In this document: positions 8,632-16,189 of the stretch, one piece after another
Numbering within the stretch: the first letter of the stretch is position 1
Layout of the letters: every line of letters begins with the position of its first letter
Assembly (NCBI GenBank): GCA_000961575.1
Contig: LADP01000021.1
Location: forward strand, 1 to 64,000
Direction: 5' to 3'
DNA: 64,000 nucleotides
Origin: Peptococcaceae bacterium BRH_c8a
GTDB lineage: Bacteria > Bacillota > Desulfotomaculia > Desulfotomaculales > Desulfallaceae
Translations under genes and position numbers: made by a program
Notes under the pieces: model-generated
Database searches by the model: none
Told to the model about the DNA's origin: nothing
The model's input: the letters and a program-made list of their open reading frames with translations, nothing else

Positions 8632-8787
8632 AAATCTACCCCTTATAATGACAGTCAGGTATTATTCTGCACAGTTTATGGTTATCTATGAATTTAATTC
8701 ACGTACTGTCAGAAACAGGCCTGACTCGACCGCTACTCGGTTGGCCAGTTAAGTATTACCCTTGTTTAAGACCAAAAAAAAGGCTGT

Positions 8788-8804
8788 AGACCTTGCTGAG
8801 GTCT
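8788..8804 (-). terminator. Terminator downstream of the small minus-strand gene
   Basis: Read on the minus strand, a short stem (AGACCT with AGGTCT around a five-base loop) is followed within about seven bases by a run of T (plus-strand A run at about 8774-8781). It separates the small gene upstream from the gerA operon. Confidence 0.6.
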
Positions 8805-8859
8805 GCAACCGGTTCGCGATTTTTTAAGAAGTGCATAATTCATATATTATGCACTATAA

Positions 8860-9036
8860 TTAAAGATTTATTGACACTGGTTTCCACAGCCCATTCACCA
8901 ACTGCTCCAGGTTAATCTTTTTACCCAGGTGCAGGTAGGTCTGCACGTATATTGCGGTTACGCGCCTGGATTGGAGGTGGTACTGGCGGGGCATATCGCC
9001 GCCGATGGTAATCCGGTAGGTTGTATTGGTTTGCAT
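8860..9036 (-). CDS. Small hypothetical protein (58 residues)
   Basis: This small soluble protein begins MQTNTTYRITIGGDMP and continues with QYHLQSRRVTAIYVQTYL and a tail containing LGKKINLEQLVNGLW. The ATG at 9036 is chosen because a perfect GGAGGTGG lies seven to eight bases upstream. An ATG at 9051 overlaps that Shine-Dalgarno and is less likely. I do not recognise a family. A TATA-rich region (tatattatgcatattatacat) lies upstream and a terminator follows, so it looks like a short monocistronic gene. Residue composition and the signals on both sides support it being real. Confidence 0.6.
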   Translation of the reverse strand: MQTNTTYRITIGGDMPRQYHLQSRRVTAIYVQTYLHLGKKINLEQLVNGLWKPVSINL

Positions 9037-9437
9037 TGCTGCCACCTCCATAATTTATATTATGCATATTATACATAGTAAGTGTTTAATCTGTCAATAT
9101 AAAATGGGCAGACTTTAACAAACTTAGATAAACATGCTATCCATAAAATATTCTAAAGTGTTAATCGTTTCTGGCGCTCCGGATATCACCGGATCGCCGC
9201 GAAGGCTGGTTTTTCATTTCCTGCTGGTGCCGCATCAGCGTATGACGGTCTACCCATCAAATATTTTTGAGCGTTATCTGTGGGATGACGTTTTTGTTTT
9301 AGGGCACCCCTTGCGGGGGTCCCCTACTTCGCATAGAAACCTTCTATGACTGCGCATTTTGAGGTACAATGTAAATAAATACCGGCAGAGCACAAGCCAT
9401 ATGTTATTTGGGTCTGTTTTTAGCGGGAGGCGTATAA
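9037..9437. other. Intergenic region without a supported gene
   Basis: About 400 bases between the small minus-strand gene and the response regulator. It holds the AT-rich promoter area of the minus gene and a GC-rich hairpin at about 9300-9325 (agggcacccc with cgggggtcccct), which on the minus strand is followed by a T-rich stretch. A 71-codon plus-strand ORF here has no Shine-Dalgarno and unconvincing composition. Confidence 0.5.
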
Positions 9438-10112
9438 ATGAAACAGATATTTGTGGTTGACGATGACGCTAATATAGCCGAGATAATTAAAAAATATTTG
9501 GAGCGGGAAGGCTACGGGGTTAGAGTATTCCACGACCCGCAAAACGTGCTGATGGTGATGGAATCCGAAGGTCCGCCGGACATGTTTATTTTGGACATTA
9601 TGATGCCGGGCATGGATGGGTTGGAATTATGCAGGGCAATCCGGCACCTGGGCAATGTGCCTATCATATTTGTTTCCGCCCGGAGTGGGGAAATGGACCG
9701 GGTGATTGGTTTGGAACTGGGCGGAGATGATTACCTGACCAAGCCTTTTAGCCCTCTGGAACTGGTAACCAGGGTGCGCACCGTGTTTCGCCGCACAGAT
9801 GCTTCGCCAGGCGAAGAAGAGCTGCGGGTGGGTGATCTGGTCGTTTACCCGGGCCGGCGGGAGGCTGTGGGCAATAATCAGACTCTGGAACTGACGGCAA
9901 AGGAATTTGAACTGCTGCATTTCTTAGCCGGGCACCCCGGTCAAGCCCTAAGTCGCGACCAAATCCTGAACCGGATCTGGGGTATGGATTACGTTGGTGA
10001 TACCAGAGCCGTGGATGATGTGGTGAAACGATTGCGGCGCAAAATGAAGGAGAAAGGGACCCGGATCAGGGTAAGCACTGTCTGGGGATACGGTTACAAA
10101 ATTAATGCTTAA
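9438..10112 (+). CDS. OmpR/PhoB-family response regulator
   Basis: A 224-residue two-component response regulator. The receiver domain (1-120) has acidic residues DDD at 8-10, the phosphoacceptor Asp53 in LDIMMPGMDG, and Lys102 in YLTKPFSPLE. The C-terminal winged-helix DNA-binding domain (about 125-223) ends with the usual ELTAKEFELLHFLAGHPG, LSRDQILNRIWG and VKRLRRKMKE ... VWGYGYKI motifs. It would bind direct-repeat sites as a dimer after phosphorylation by the adjacent kinase. GGGAGGCGTATAA precedes the ATG. Its last codons overlap the kinase gene by eight bases. The stimulus cannot be inferred. Confidence 0.93.
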   Translation: MKQIFVVDDDANIAEIIKKYLEREGYGVRVFHDPQNVLMVMESEGPPDMFILDIMMPGMDGLELCRAIRHLGNVPIIFVSARSGEMDRVIGLELGGDDYLTKPFSPLELVTRVRTVFRRTDASPGEEELRVGDLVVYPGRREAVGNNQTLELTAKEFELLHFLAGHPGQALSRDQILNRIWGMDYVGDTRAVDDVVKRLRRKMKEKGTRIRVSTVWGYGYKINA

Positions 10113-11490
10113 CCAAGGGAGTATTGCCAGGCGCATAGCGCTGAGCCACCTGGTGGTGATCCTACTAACCGGTTTATTGATGGGGGCCGCGTTTTGGATA
10201 CTGCTACACCGACACCTGGAACAGGCCGCCCGGGACAGCCTGCAGCAGGATGCCCTTAACGTGGCCGGGCTGGTCAGCGGGCTGTCCCCGGAAGTGGTTG
10301 GCCGCGGCGGGATGATGCGCGGCATGTTCACTTACCACATGCTTGGTCGAGTTATCCAGGGGGAATACCTGTTGGTAAACCGCCGGGGGGTGGTGTTGGA
10401 AAGCAGCATTGAGCAGATACCAACCGGTAGTGTTTTGGCTGCCGGAGTGGTGGATAAAATTGTTTCTCCGGGTATTTATGATGGACGGGTTACGCTAGGC
10501 AATGAACGTTACGTGGCCGCTGGTCGGCACCTTGATGAACAAGCTAATCGGGGGAGCACTGTTTTGCTTTTAACCAGGATGGCCGGGCTTGAAGAAATCC
10601 ACAACGAATTACTGATTCTTTTTTTAATCAGCCTGAGCCTGGCTCTGCTGGCCGCCCTTGGTATGACGGTGCTTTTGGCCCGTCATATTTCACGGCCGCT
10701 TAAACTTTTGCAAGAAAAAGCTCACCGGGTGGCCGAGCGCAATTTTGGCTGGCGGGTCGAGGTAAATTCCAGGGATGAACTGGGGGAACTGGGACAGGCG
10801 ATCAACGCCATGGATGAAAAACTGGCTGATTATGACCGGGCCCAAAAGCAGTTTTTCCAAAACGCATCCCACGAACTTAAAAGTCCGTTAATGTCCATCC
10901 TAGGTTATTCCGAAGGGGTACGGGACGGTGTTTTTAAGGGCGCAGAAGCCCGGCATGCCCTGGACGTGGTGGCGCGGGAAACTGGGCGGTTGAAAAACAT
11001 GGTGGATGAACTGGTGTTCCTGGGCAGAAAGGGCGGTCCGTCCCAAATGTACCATTTTGAGGAAACCGATTTGCAGGAAGTGTTGGAACAGGCTGTTGAT
11101 TCCCAGCAGGTGTTGGCTGCAGAAAGAAGTGTTGTTTTGAACCTGGATGCGCCGCCCGAGGTGATGCTGCGGGCCGACGGTGAAAAACTGGTTCGGGTAT
11201 TTATCAACCTGGTTGCCAACGCGGTACGCCATGCTGCAAAAGAGGTGCAGATCAAGGCCGGCATACACCCGGGGGCGGTGCACGTTACAGTCCAGGATGA
11301 CGGGATTGGTTTCACCAGTGAGGACTTGCAGCATCTGTGGGAGCGGTTCTACAAAGGTGCGCGGGGCGGCAGTGGACTAGGCCTGCCAATTGCCCGGGCC
11401 ATCGTGGAGGAACACGGCGGCACTATCCAGGCCGGCAATGTGCCCGGCGGCGGGGCCGCAATAGAGGTGGTACTGCCCGTTAAAAATTAG
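10105..11490 (+). CDS. Sensor histidine kinase
   Basis: A 461-residue membrane kinase, partner of the preceding regulator (8-bp overlap, coupled translation). An N-terminal helix (about 10-32) and a second helix (about 168-192) enclose an extracytoplasmic sensor region of about 135 residues. A HAMP linker follows (ARHISRPLKLLQEKA). The dimerisation domain has the H box ASHELKSPLMSILGYSEG, with His256 as the expected phosphorylation site. The catalytic domain has the N box NLVANAVRHA, the G1 box DDGIGF and the G2 box GGSGLGLPIARAIVEEHGG. It should autophosphorylate His256 and pass phosphate to Asp53 of the regulator. The sensor region has no motif I can tie to a ligand. Confidence 0.93.
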   Translation: MLNQGSIARRIALSHLVVILLTGLLMGAAFWILLHRHLEQAARDSLQQDALNVAGLVSGLSPEVVGRGGMMRGMFTYHMLGRVIQGEYLLVNRRGVVLESSIEQIPTGSVLAAGVVDKIVSPGIYDGRVTLGNERYVAAGRHLDEQANRGSTVLLLTRMAGLEEIHNELLILFLISLSLALLAALGMTVLLARHISRPLKLLQEKAHRVAERNFGWRVEVNSRDELGELGQAINAMDEKLADYDRAQKQFFQNASHELKSPLMSILGYSEGVRDGVFKGAEARHALDVVARETGRLKNMVDELVFLGRKGGPSQMYHFEETDLQEVLEQAVDSQQVLAAERSVVLNLDAPPEVMLRADGEKLVRVFINLVANAVRHAAKEVQIKAGIHPGAVHVTVQDDGIGFTSEDLQHLWERFYKGARGGSGLGLPIARAIVEEHGGTIQAGNVPGGGAAIEVVLPVKN

Positions 11491-11644
11491 GGTTAAATCC
11501 GACATTATCTTCCCTAGGCGGTTATTCAGGGTGCTTATACAGCCGTTCAACTATGTCTAATGTTCTTTTAACATAAAAATGTTTGAATTTTTAACAAATT
11601 AATTATATAATAAGAAGGAACGACTTTAGAAAGGAGGGATGATA

Positions 11645-11752
11645 ATGACTAAGGAGCTAATTGACCAAATTCTTAAAGACATTGGGCTGGAAAAGATTAT
11701 TTTCGAGTCGGATGGCGCCAGGCGAGAAAACTTAACCGAAAAAAAGGATTAA
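11645..11752 (+). CDS. Possible 35-residue peptide downstream of the two-component system
   Basis: A short ORF with an excellent Shine-Dalgarno (AAAGGAGGGATGATA) encodes MTKELIDQILKDIGLEKII followed by a charged tail. The first 20 residues would form an amphipathic helix. There is no signal peptide and no cysteine. The 3' end contains a tandem 13-bp duplication (TTAACCGAAAAAA), and the stop codon is created by its second copy. The ORF follows the kinase gene by about 150 bases and precedes a second Shine-Dalgarno and a terminator. Its function is unknown. It may be a regulatory or membrane-associated peptide, or a leader. Confidence 0.45.
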   Translation: MTKELIDQILKDIGLEKIIFESDGARRENLTEKKD

Positions 11753-11775
11753 CCGAAAAAAGTGTAAAGGAGGTA

Positions 11776-11802
11776 ATGGTGTTGAACAAGGATAATAAGT
11801 AA
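11776..11802 (+). CDS. Micro-ORF with a strong ribosome-binding site
   Basis: AAAGGAGG at 11767-11773 is followed by ATGGTGTTGAACAAG and a stop after eight codons (MVLNKDNK). Spacing favours the TTG at 11782 as start, giving MNKDNK. The stop codon abuts the terminator stem. Either this is the remnant start of a lost gene or a translated leader. Nothing more can be said from the sequence. Confidence 0.25.
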   Translation: MVLNKDNK

Positions 11803-11845
11803 CCGGGGGTCGGTTTTCTTAAAAACCTGCCCCCGGTTTCGTTTT
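11802..11845 (+). terminator. Rho-independent terminator
   Basis: The stem AACCGGGGG with CCCCCGGTT encloses a loop containing ttttcttaaaaa and is followed by TTCGTTTTG. It ends the unit that carries the two-component system and the micro-ORFs. Confidence 0.8.
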
Positions 11846-11936
11846 GTAAAGGCTCTGCAAAAGCCGTCTCATTTCCCCGGCATTGTTCTTTCCCTTTTTC
11901 CTCTGATTGGCATCCTATCCAACTAAAGTCCTTAGT

Positions 11937-13184
11937 TCAATCTTGTGCTGGTTCACCGTCGTTAATTCCTGAAAGTAGTGGCTCTTTCTTTATTTCGGCG
12001 GCAGTATCCCGCTGGTAAAGCACCCGCCGTGGGTAAGGGATTTCGATACCTGCCCGGTCCAGGGCATATTTGAAGCGGCGGCGTAGTTCCCGTTCCACTG
12101 CCCAGTGCTCACCGGCCTTGGTTGGAGCGATAGTGCGGATATTTACTGCTGAGTCAGCCAGTTCCACTATTCCCTGCACCTGTGGAGTGTCCAGGATGGT
12201 ATCGATTTCCTTAAAGGCTCTTTCGCTTTCCTGCCCTAAAACGTAAATTGCCTGGTCGATATCCTCCTCGTACGCGATACCAATCACCACCACCGCCATC
12301 ATTTCACCCCGGTTGTAATTGGTCACCCGGGTGATTTCCCCGTTGGGAATCACATGCAGTTCGCCGGTCCACTGGCGAATCTTGCAAGTGCGCAGTCCCA
12401 CTTCCTCAACAGTACCGACAACCCCGGCCGCTTCCACAAAATCTCCCACGCTGAACTGGTCTTCAAAAATAATAAAAAAGCCACTGATAACGTCTTTAAC
12501 CAGGTTTTGGGCACCAAAACCAACCGCCAAACCCAAGATACCGGCACTGGCCAGAATGGCGCTGGTGTTGACGCTAAATATCTGCAGTATGGTCAGGACC
12601 GCTAGGAAGAAAACCAAGTAGGTAAGCACGCTGCGTAGCAGTACTTTCAACGTTTCGGACCGGCGGGTTTCGATAATTTCCTCTTTAAACCCGTGTTTCT
12701 CAAAAATCTGCTTGATGGCCAGGTTGCCGAAGTTGATAAACAGCCTGGCTCCCACCAGAATGCCAATTACCTTAAGTACTGTAACACCCACAGTCTTAAG
12801 GTCTGCTGCTGATATCACTTTGACGTTGAATATTTCCAGGATCAGTATAGTGGCCACGAAATATCCGCCATAGAGGAGGAGAGTCCGTAGCAGCACCTGA
12901 ACCGAACGCACGAAACTGTCGGACAAAATACCTTTTCCGCCGGGTTCTTCTTGTTCGCCTGTAATGCTGGTATCCCTTACAAATCGATCCAGCAGTCGGG
13001 AGATGATTTTAATCAGTAGATAAGTGACCATTAGAACCAGTAACGAAAGAGCCAGCCTAATCACTAGTTTTTCAATGTTATCAGGTGAAAACCATTCTAA
13101 AACCCGGTATGTTAAAAACTTAAATTGTTGTCTAATTTCCGGAATTGCAAACACCCCGCAATACAAGTCGAAAGTTTGTTGCAT
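11937..13184 (-). CDS. Small-conductance mechanosensitive channel (MscS family)
   Basis: A 415-residue MscS-type channel. Helices are predicted at about 40-62, 105-125, 140-160 and 188-212. The pore-lining TM3 region contains ILASAGILGLAVGFGAQNLVKD (about 215-236), the most conserved part of the family. The beta domain follows (EDQFSVGDFVEAAGVVGTVEEVG, then RTCKIR and HVIPNGEI), and a C-terminal alpha/beta domain ends in GIEIPYPRRVLYQ. It would open under membrane tension to release solutes in hypo-osmotic shock. No Shine-Dalgarno precedes the ATG. A TATAAT lies seven bases upstream, so either the mRNA is leaderless or the real start is further in. Confidence 0.9.
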   Translation of the reverse strand: MQQTFDLYCGVFAIPEIRQQFKFLTYRVLEWFSPDNIEKLVIRLALSLLVLMVTYLLIKIISRLLDRFVRDTSITGEQEEPGGKGILSDSFVRSVQVLLRTLLLYGGYFVATILILEIFNVKVISAADLKTVGVTVLKVIGILVGARLFINFGNLAIKQIFEKHGFKEEIIETRRSETLKVLLRSVLTYLVFFLAVLTILQIFSVNTSAILASAGILGLAVGFGAQNLVKDVISGFFIIFEDQFSVGDFVEAAGVVGTVEEVGLRTCKIRQWTGELHVIPNGEITRVTNYNRGEMMAVVVIGIAYEEDIDQAIYVLGQESERAFKEIDTILDTPQVQGIVELADSAVNIRTIAPTKAGEHWAVERELRRRFKYALDRAGIEIPYPRRVLYQRDTAAEIKKEPLLSGINDGEPAQD

Positions 13185-13279
13185 TGCGGGTATTATAACA
13201 CATTATTTTCCGGTAACCCAAGGGGTTTAGCTTGATAACAGGTTTTAGGAAGTTGTTATCCTGACATAATACTACCCAT

Positions 13280-13999
13280 TTAACCGTCTTCGATGGTCTG
13301 CTTGTACTGTGGGGTGTCGCCTTTGAGGTCAATATAAAGAGTACCGTCGGTGTTTAGGGCGGCGTAAAAAACGTCTTCCACCCGGGAAACGTTATGTTTG
13401 GCCAGCTCGTTATAAAGCCACTTGAAATCCAGGTTGTTTTGTCCCAGGTTCTGTTCCAGCACGTCTCCATCCTTAATGATTTCTGTGGCCAGCCCCTTGT
13501 ACCCGGTTGGTTTGCCCAAGTCCTGCGGAGTTGCCGGCAGGTGCTGAGATTTTTTTAGCACACTAAGTTGGCCGTTTGATTCAACCAGGGCAAACTCCAC
13601 CTCGCTGAAATTAAAGATGTTTTTGGATCTCAGCTGCATTTCCAGGTCGTCCACGTTGTATCGGAGGCGCAGCATATTTTGTTTTAATATCTTGCCGTTT
13701 TGAATGATTAGAATTGGTTCGCCTTCAATGATTTTGCGGGCCGCTAAACTTTTCAGGTTCAGGTAGGCGGTCATAATGGCCGCAACTACCAGTATTACCG
13801 GGCTGAGCAGCACGTACAGGCCTTTTACTGTGGTTACCACAAAGGCGCCGGAGATGGTGCCCACGGTTACTGCCACCGTAAAGTCGGCAAAGGTCATTTG
13901 GGACAGCAGTTTGCGACCCAGGAGTCGGGACAGTCCAATCAACAAGGCAAAAACAACCAGTGATTTCCATAATACTTCCCATATATATTTAACTTCCAC
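13280..13999 (-). CDS. DUF421 (YetF-type) membrane protein
   Basis: A 239-residue protein. Three membrane helices in the first 95 residues contain the family motifs RLLGRKLLSQMTFADFTVAVTVG (about 25-47) and LEGEP-like IIEGEPILIIQNGKIL. The rest is a soluble domain with DLEMQLRSKNIFNFSEVEFALVE and PTGYKGLATEIIKDG. DUF421 proteins are common in spore formers; their biochemical role is not established. The GTG at 13999 is chosen for its spacing from AAAGGGTG. A GTG at 14008 directly abuts that motif. A palindromic repeat of the ggggaca type begins immediately upstream of the Shine-Dalgarno, so promoter and leader must lie within or beyond the repeat. Confidence 0.85.
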   Translation of the reverse strand: MEVKYIWEVLWKSLVVFALLIGLSRLLGRKLLSQMTFADFTVAVTVGTISGAFVVTTVKGLYVLLSPVILVVAAIMTAYLNLKSLAARKIIEGEPILIIQNGKILKQNMLRLRYNVDDLEMQLRSKNIFNFSEVEFALVESNGQLSVLKKSQHLPATPQDLGKPTGYKGLATEIIKDGDVLEQNLGQNNLDFKWLYNELAKHNVSRVEDVFYAALNTDGTLYIDLKGDTPQYKQTIEDG

Positions 14000-14015
14000 T
14001 TTTTTCACCCTTTAA

Positions 14016-14046
14016 TTGGGGACATGCCTCCGCATGAAGGTGTGTC
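14016..14046. repeat. Short GGGGACA...TGTCCC palindromic repeat
   Basis: ggggacatgcctcc ... aaggtgtgtccc is a copy of a dispersed family found at many places in the window. Left arms read GGGGACATxCCT and right arms AGGTGTGTCCCC. It lies between the DUF421 start and the gerAA of locus 2. Confidence 0.75.
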
Positions 14047-14197
14047 CCTGTCTTTGGTATGGAAATATAAATTCAGGATATCCTGTAACCACAAAAGCAT
14101 GCGGTGCAGGATTAGCCACATAAACCACATAATGCCAGGGTATATTAAACTGGTATATCCGAAGTGAAATTTATGTCCCTGCGGGGAGGTTGCATAT

Positions 14198-16189
14198 TTG
14201 TTTTCCTGGTTAAAGACACTGTCTAAATTCATCATGTATCAAAAGCCACAGCCCGCACCGTCTGTGTTTGAGTCCGGCATTGAAGACAGACCGCTGGAAG
14301 AGGGGGAAAAGGCCAAGGCCAAGGCCAAGGCTGGTGGTAACGGCGGTAGTGATACAGATAGCAACGATTCCGGCCAAGCTAACCAGGATCAACACCAGTT
14401 AAGAGATGGTGAGCAAAACAGCCGGAAAAACGGTAGCCGTAAACGGAACAGTCGGAGGGGAAAACAGCGCAACGCAGCGATACAGGAAAAATATTCAGAC
14501 AAGGTTGCAGAAAACCAGGATATAGACCAGATATTGAACCAAAAGGTTGAGCTTTCATACCGCCTGGAAGAGAACAAGCAGGTGCTGGAAAAGCTTTTTC
14601 GAGTGCCCGAAAACAAAGACGCGGTGTTCCGCAGTTTATCTATCGGTACCGAACCGCCCGCCCAGGCGATGCTGGTGTTTATCGACGGCATCACCAACGC
14701 CCAGGTGCAAAACCTGGCGGTGCTGCAGCCCCTGATGCTGCTTTCCGGCGCCCGGGATATTCGTCAAAATAGGAAAGGGGACACACCTGCTGAAGCTGGG
14801 GTATTCCTTCAGGGACAGGAATGTCCCCGATTAGGGGCCGACAGCGGGGGTGGCGAGCCAGTAAATAAGGAAACGTCCCCATTTTTAGATTTCTTTGACC
14901 GGGTGAAGCAGGCCGTATTGCCCAATAACCAGGTAGCCGAAGGGCGCACCTATGACCAGGTGGTGTATGACGTCTTAAACGGCAACAGTGCGCTGTTCAT
15001 TGAGGGGTATAACCAGGCGCTGCTGCTGGAAACCAAGGGCTGGCATTTCCGCAGCGTATCTCCTCCCCAGGTGGAAGCGGTGATCCGGGGGCCTCAGGAA
15101 GGCTTTACCGAGATGCTCCGGGTGAACACTACCCTGGTGCGCAAGATTATCCACCGTCCCTCGCTGGTGACCGAATTTGTAAAAGTCGGGGATGCTGCTC
15201 CCATGCAGTGTGCCGTGATGTATATGGCCGACATTGCCAACCCAGACCTGGTAAAGGAAGTCAAGCGGCGCCTGGAGTCTATCCGGGCCGATTATGCGCA
15301 TCAGGCCGGCCTGGTGGAACAGATGATCGAAGATAATCCATTGCACATGGTGCCTCAAGTTTTGACCACCGAGCGACCTGACCGGGTGGCCTCCAACGTG
15401 CTTGAAGGTAAGGTTGCAGTGCTGGTGGGTGGCAACCCCTTTGTCATGATTATGCCTTGCACCTTTTTTAATCTGATGCAGTCCCCGGAAGATGCCTACG
15501 TGCGCTGGCCCTTCGGAGCATTTATGAGGCTGATCAGGTACGCCGGCCTTTTCCTGGCCCTGCTGTTGCCGGCTCACTATGTGGCTATTGTAGCTTACCA
15601 CCAGGAATTTATCCCCACCGACCTGCTGATGGCTATCACCGGCGCCCGGGAAAAGGTTCCTTTCCCTTCCATCGTCGAGGTACTAATTATGGAGGCGGCT
15701 TTTGAGCTAATCCGAGAGGCCGGGGTCAGGATCCCAGGCACCATCGGAACCACCCTGGGTATTGTAGGGGCGCTGATCCTGGGCCAGGCCGCGGTAGCCG
15801 CCAACATCGTCAGCCCGATCTTGATTATCGTGGTGGCGGTGACTGCTCTGGGTTCCTTTGCCATACCCAATTACTCCTTTTCCCTATCCATCAGGTTGCT
15901 GCGCTTTGTTTATATTCTTCTTGCCTCGTTGTCCGGTCTGCTGGGTATTCTGGTGGGAGTTTTTATCCACGTGGGTGTAATGAGCACTGTGAAATCATTT
16001 GGGGTACCCTTTCTGGCCCCCGCTGCGCCGGTCACCAGAAAAGGACGCGATTATTTTCTGCGGGGCCCGGTGTGGCAGCAAGAAACCAGGCCAGATTACC
16101 TGGATCCGTTAAAAACAAAGCGCCAACCACAGATTAGCCGTGGTTGGCTTAACGGCGGCGACGGCAAGGGGGGTAAAGAGCGCTTATGA
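14198..16189 (+). CDS. Germinant receptor subunit A (GerAA family), locus 2, with an in-frame repeat insertion
   Basis: A 663-residue GerA protein, about 110 longer than its two paralogues here. The start is a TTG at 14198, eight bases after GGGGAGG. Two additions explain the length: a low-complexity Lys/Ala/Asn/Ser/Arg-rich segment (residues about 28-95, with KAKAKAGG and SRKRNSRRGKQRN), and an insert at about 193-228 (KGDTPAEAGVFLQ to VNKETSP) encoded by a copy of the dispersed GGGGACACACCT...AGGAATGTCCCC repeat. Otherwise the family features are intact: VIRGPQEGFTEMLRVNTTLV, LEGKVAVLVGGNPFV, AYHQEFIPTDLLMAITGARE and FGVPFLAPAAPV. The stop overlaps the next start by four bases. Whether the insert changes receptor behaviour is unknown; it lies between subdomains of the soluble N-terminal part. 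Confidence 0.92.
   Translation: MFSWLKTLSKFIMYQKPQPAPSVFESGIEDRPLEEGEKAKAKAKAGGNGGSDTDSNDSGQANQDQHQLRDGEQNSRKNGSRKRNSRRGKQRNAAIQEKYSDKVAENQDIDQILNQKVELSYRLEENKQVLEKLFRVPENKDAVFRSLSIGTEPPAQAMLVFIDGITNAQVQNLAVLQPLMLLSGARDIRQNRKGDTPAEAGVFLQGQECPRLGADSGGGEPVNKETSPFLDFFDRVKQAVLPNNQVAEGRTYDQVVYDVLNGNSALFIEGYNQALLLETKGWHFRSVSPPQVEAVIRGPQEGFTEMLRVNTTLVRKIIHRPSLVTEFVKVGDAAPMQCAVMYMADIANPDLVKEVKRRLESIRADYAHQAGLVEQMIEDNPLHMVPQVLTTERPDRVASNVLEGKVAVLVGGNPFVMIMPCTFFNLMQSPEDAYVRWPFGAFMRLIRYAGLFLALLLPAHYVAIVAYHQEFIPTDLLMAITGAREKVPFPSIVEVLIMEAAFELIREAGVRIPGTIGTTLGIVGALILGQAAVAANIVSPILIIVVAVTALGSFAIPNYSFSLSIRLLRFVYILLASLSGLLGILVGVFIHVGVMSTVKSFGVPFLAPAAPVTRKGRDYFLRGPVWQQETRPDYLDPLKTKRQPQISRGWLNGGDGKGGKERL
14777..14880 (+). 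repeat. Palindromic repeat copy inside the gerAA coding sequence
   Basis: GGGGACACACCTGCTGAAGC ... CAGGAATGTCCCC (14777-14828), followed by gattagggg and ending with acgtcccc at 14880. The same arrangement (acacctgctgaag, ggtatt, caggaatgtccc, actaatgggg) occurs in intergenic DNA at about 30820-30880. It is read through in frame without a stop. Confidence 0.8.

Noticed and set aside
8632-8700. Sporulation (sigma G) promoter before the locus 1 gerAA
   Set aside because: CATTATA resembles a -10 but lies directly on the Shine-Dalgarno and has no -35 at the right distance.
9134-9349. 71-codon plus-strand ORF before the response regulator gene
   Set aside because: No Shine-Dalgarno, odd composition, and it runs into a GC-rich hairpin; nothing recognisable.
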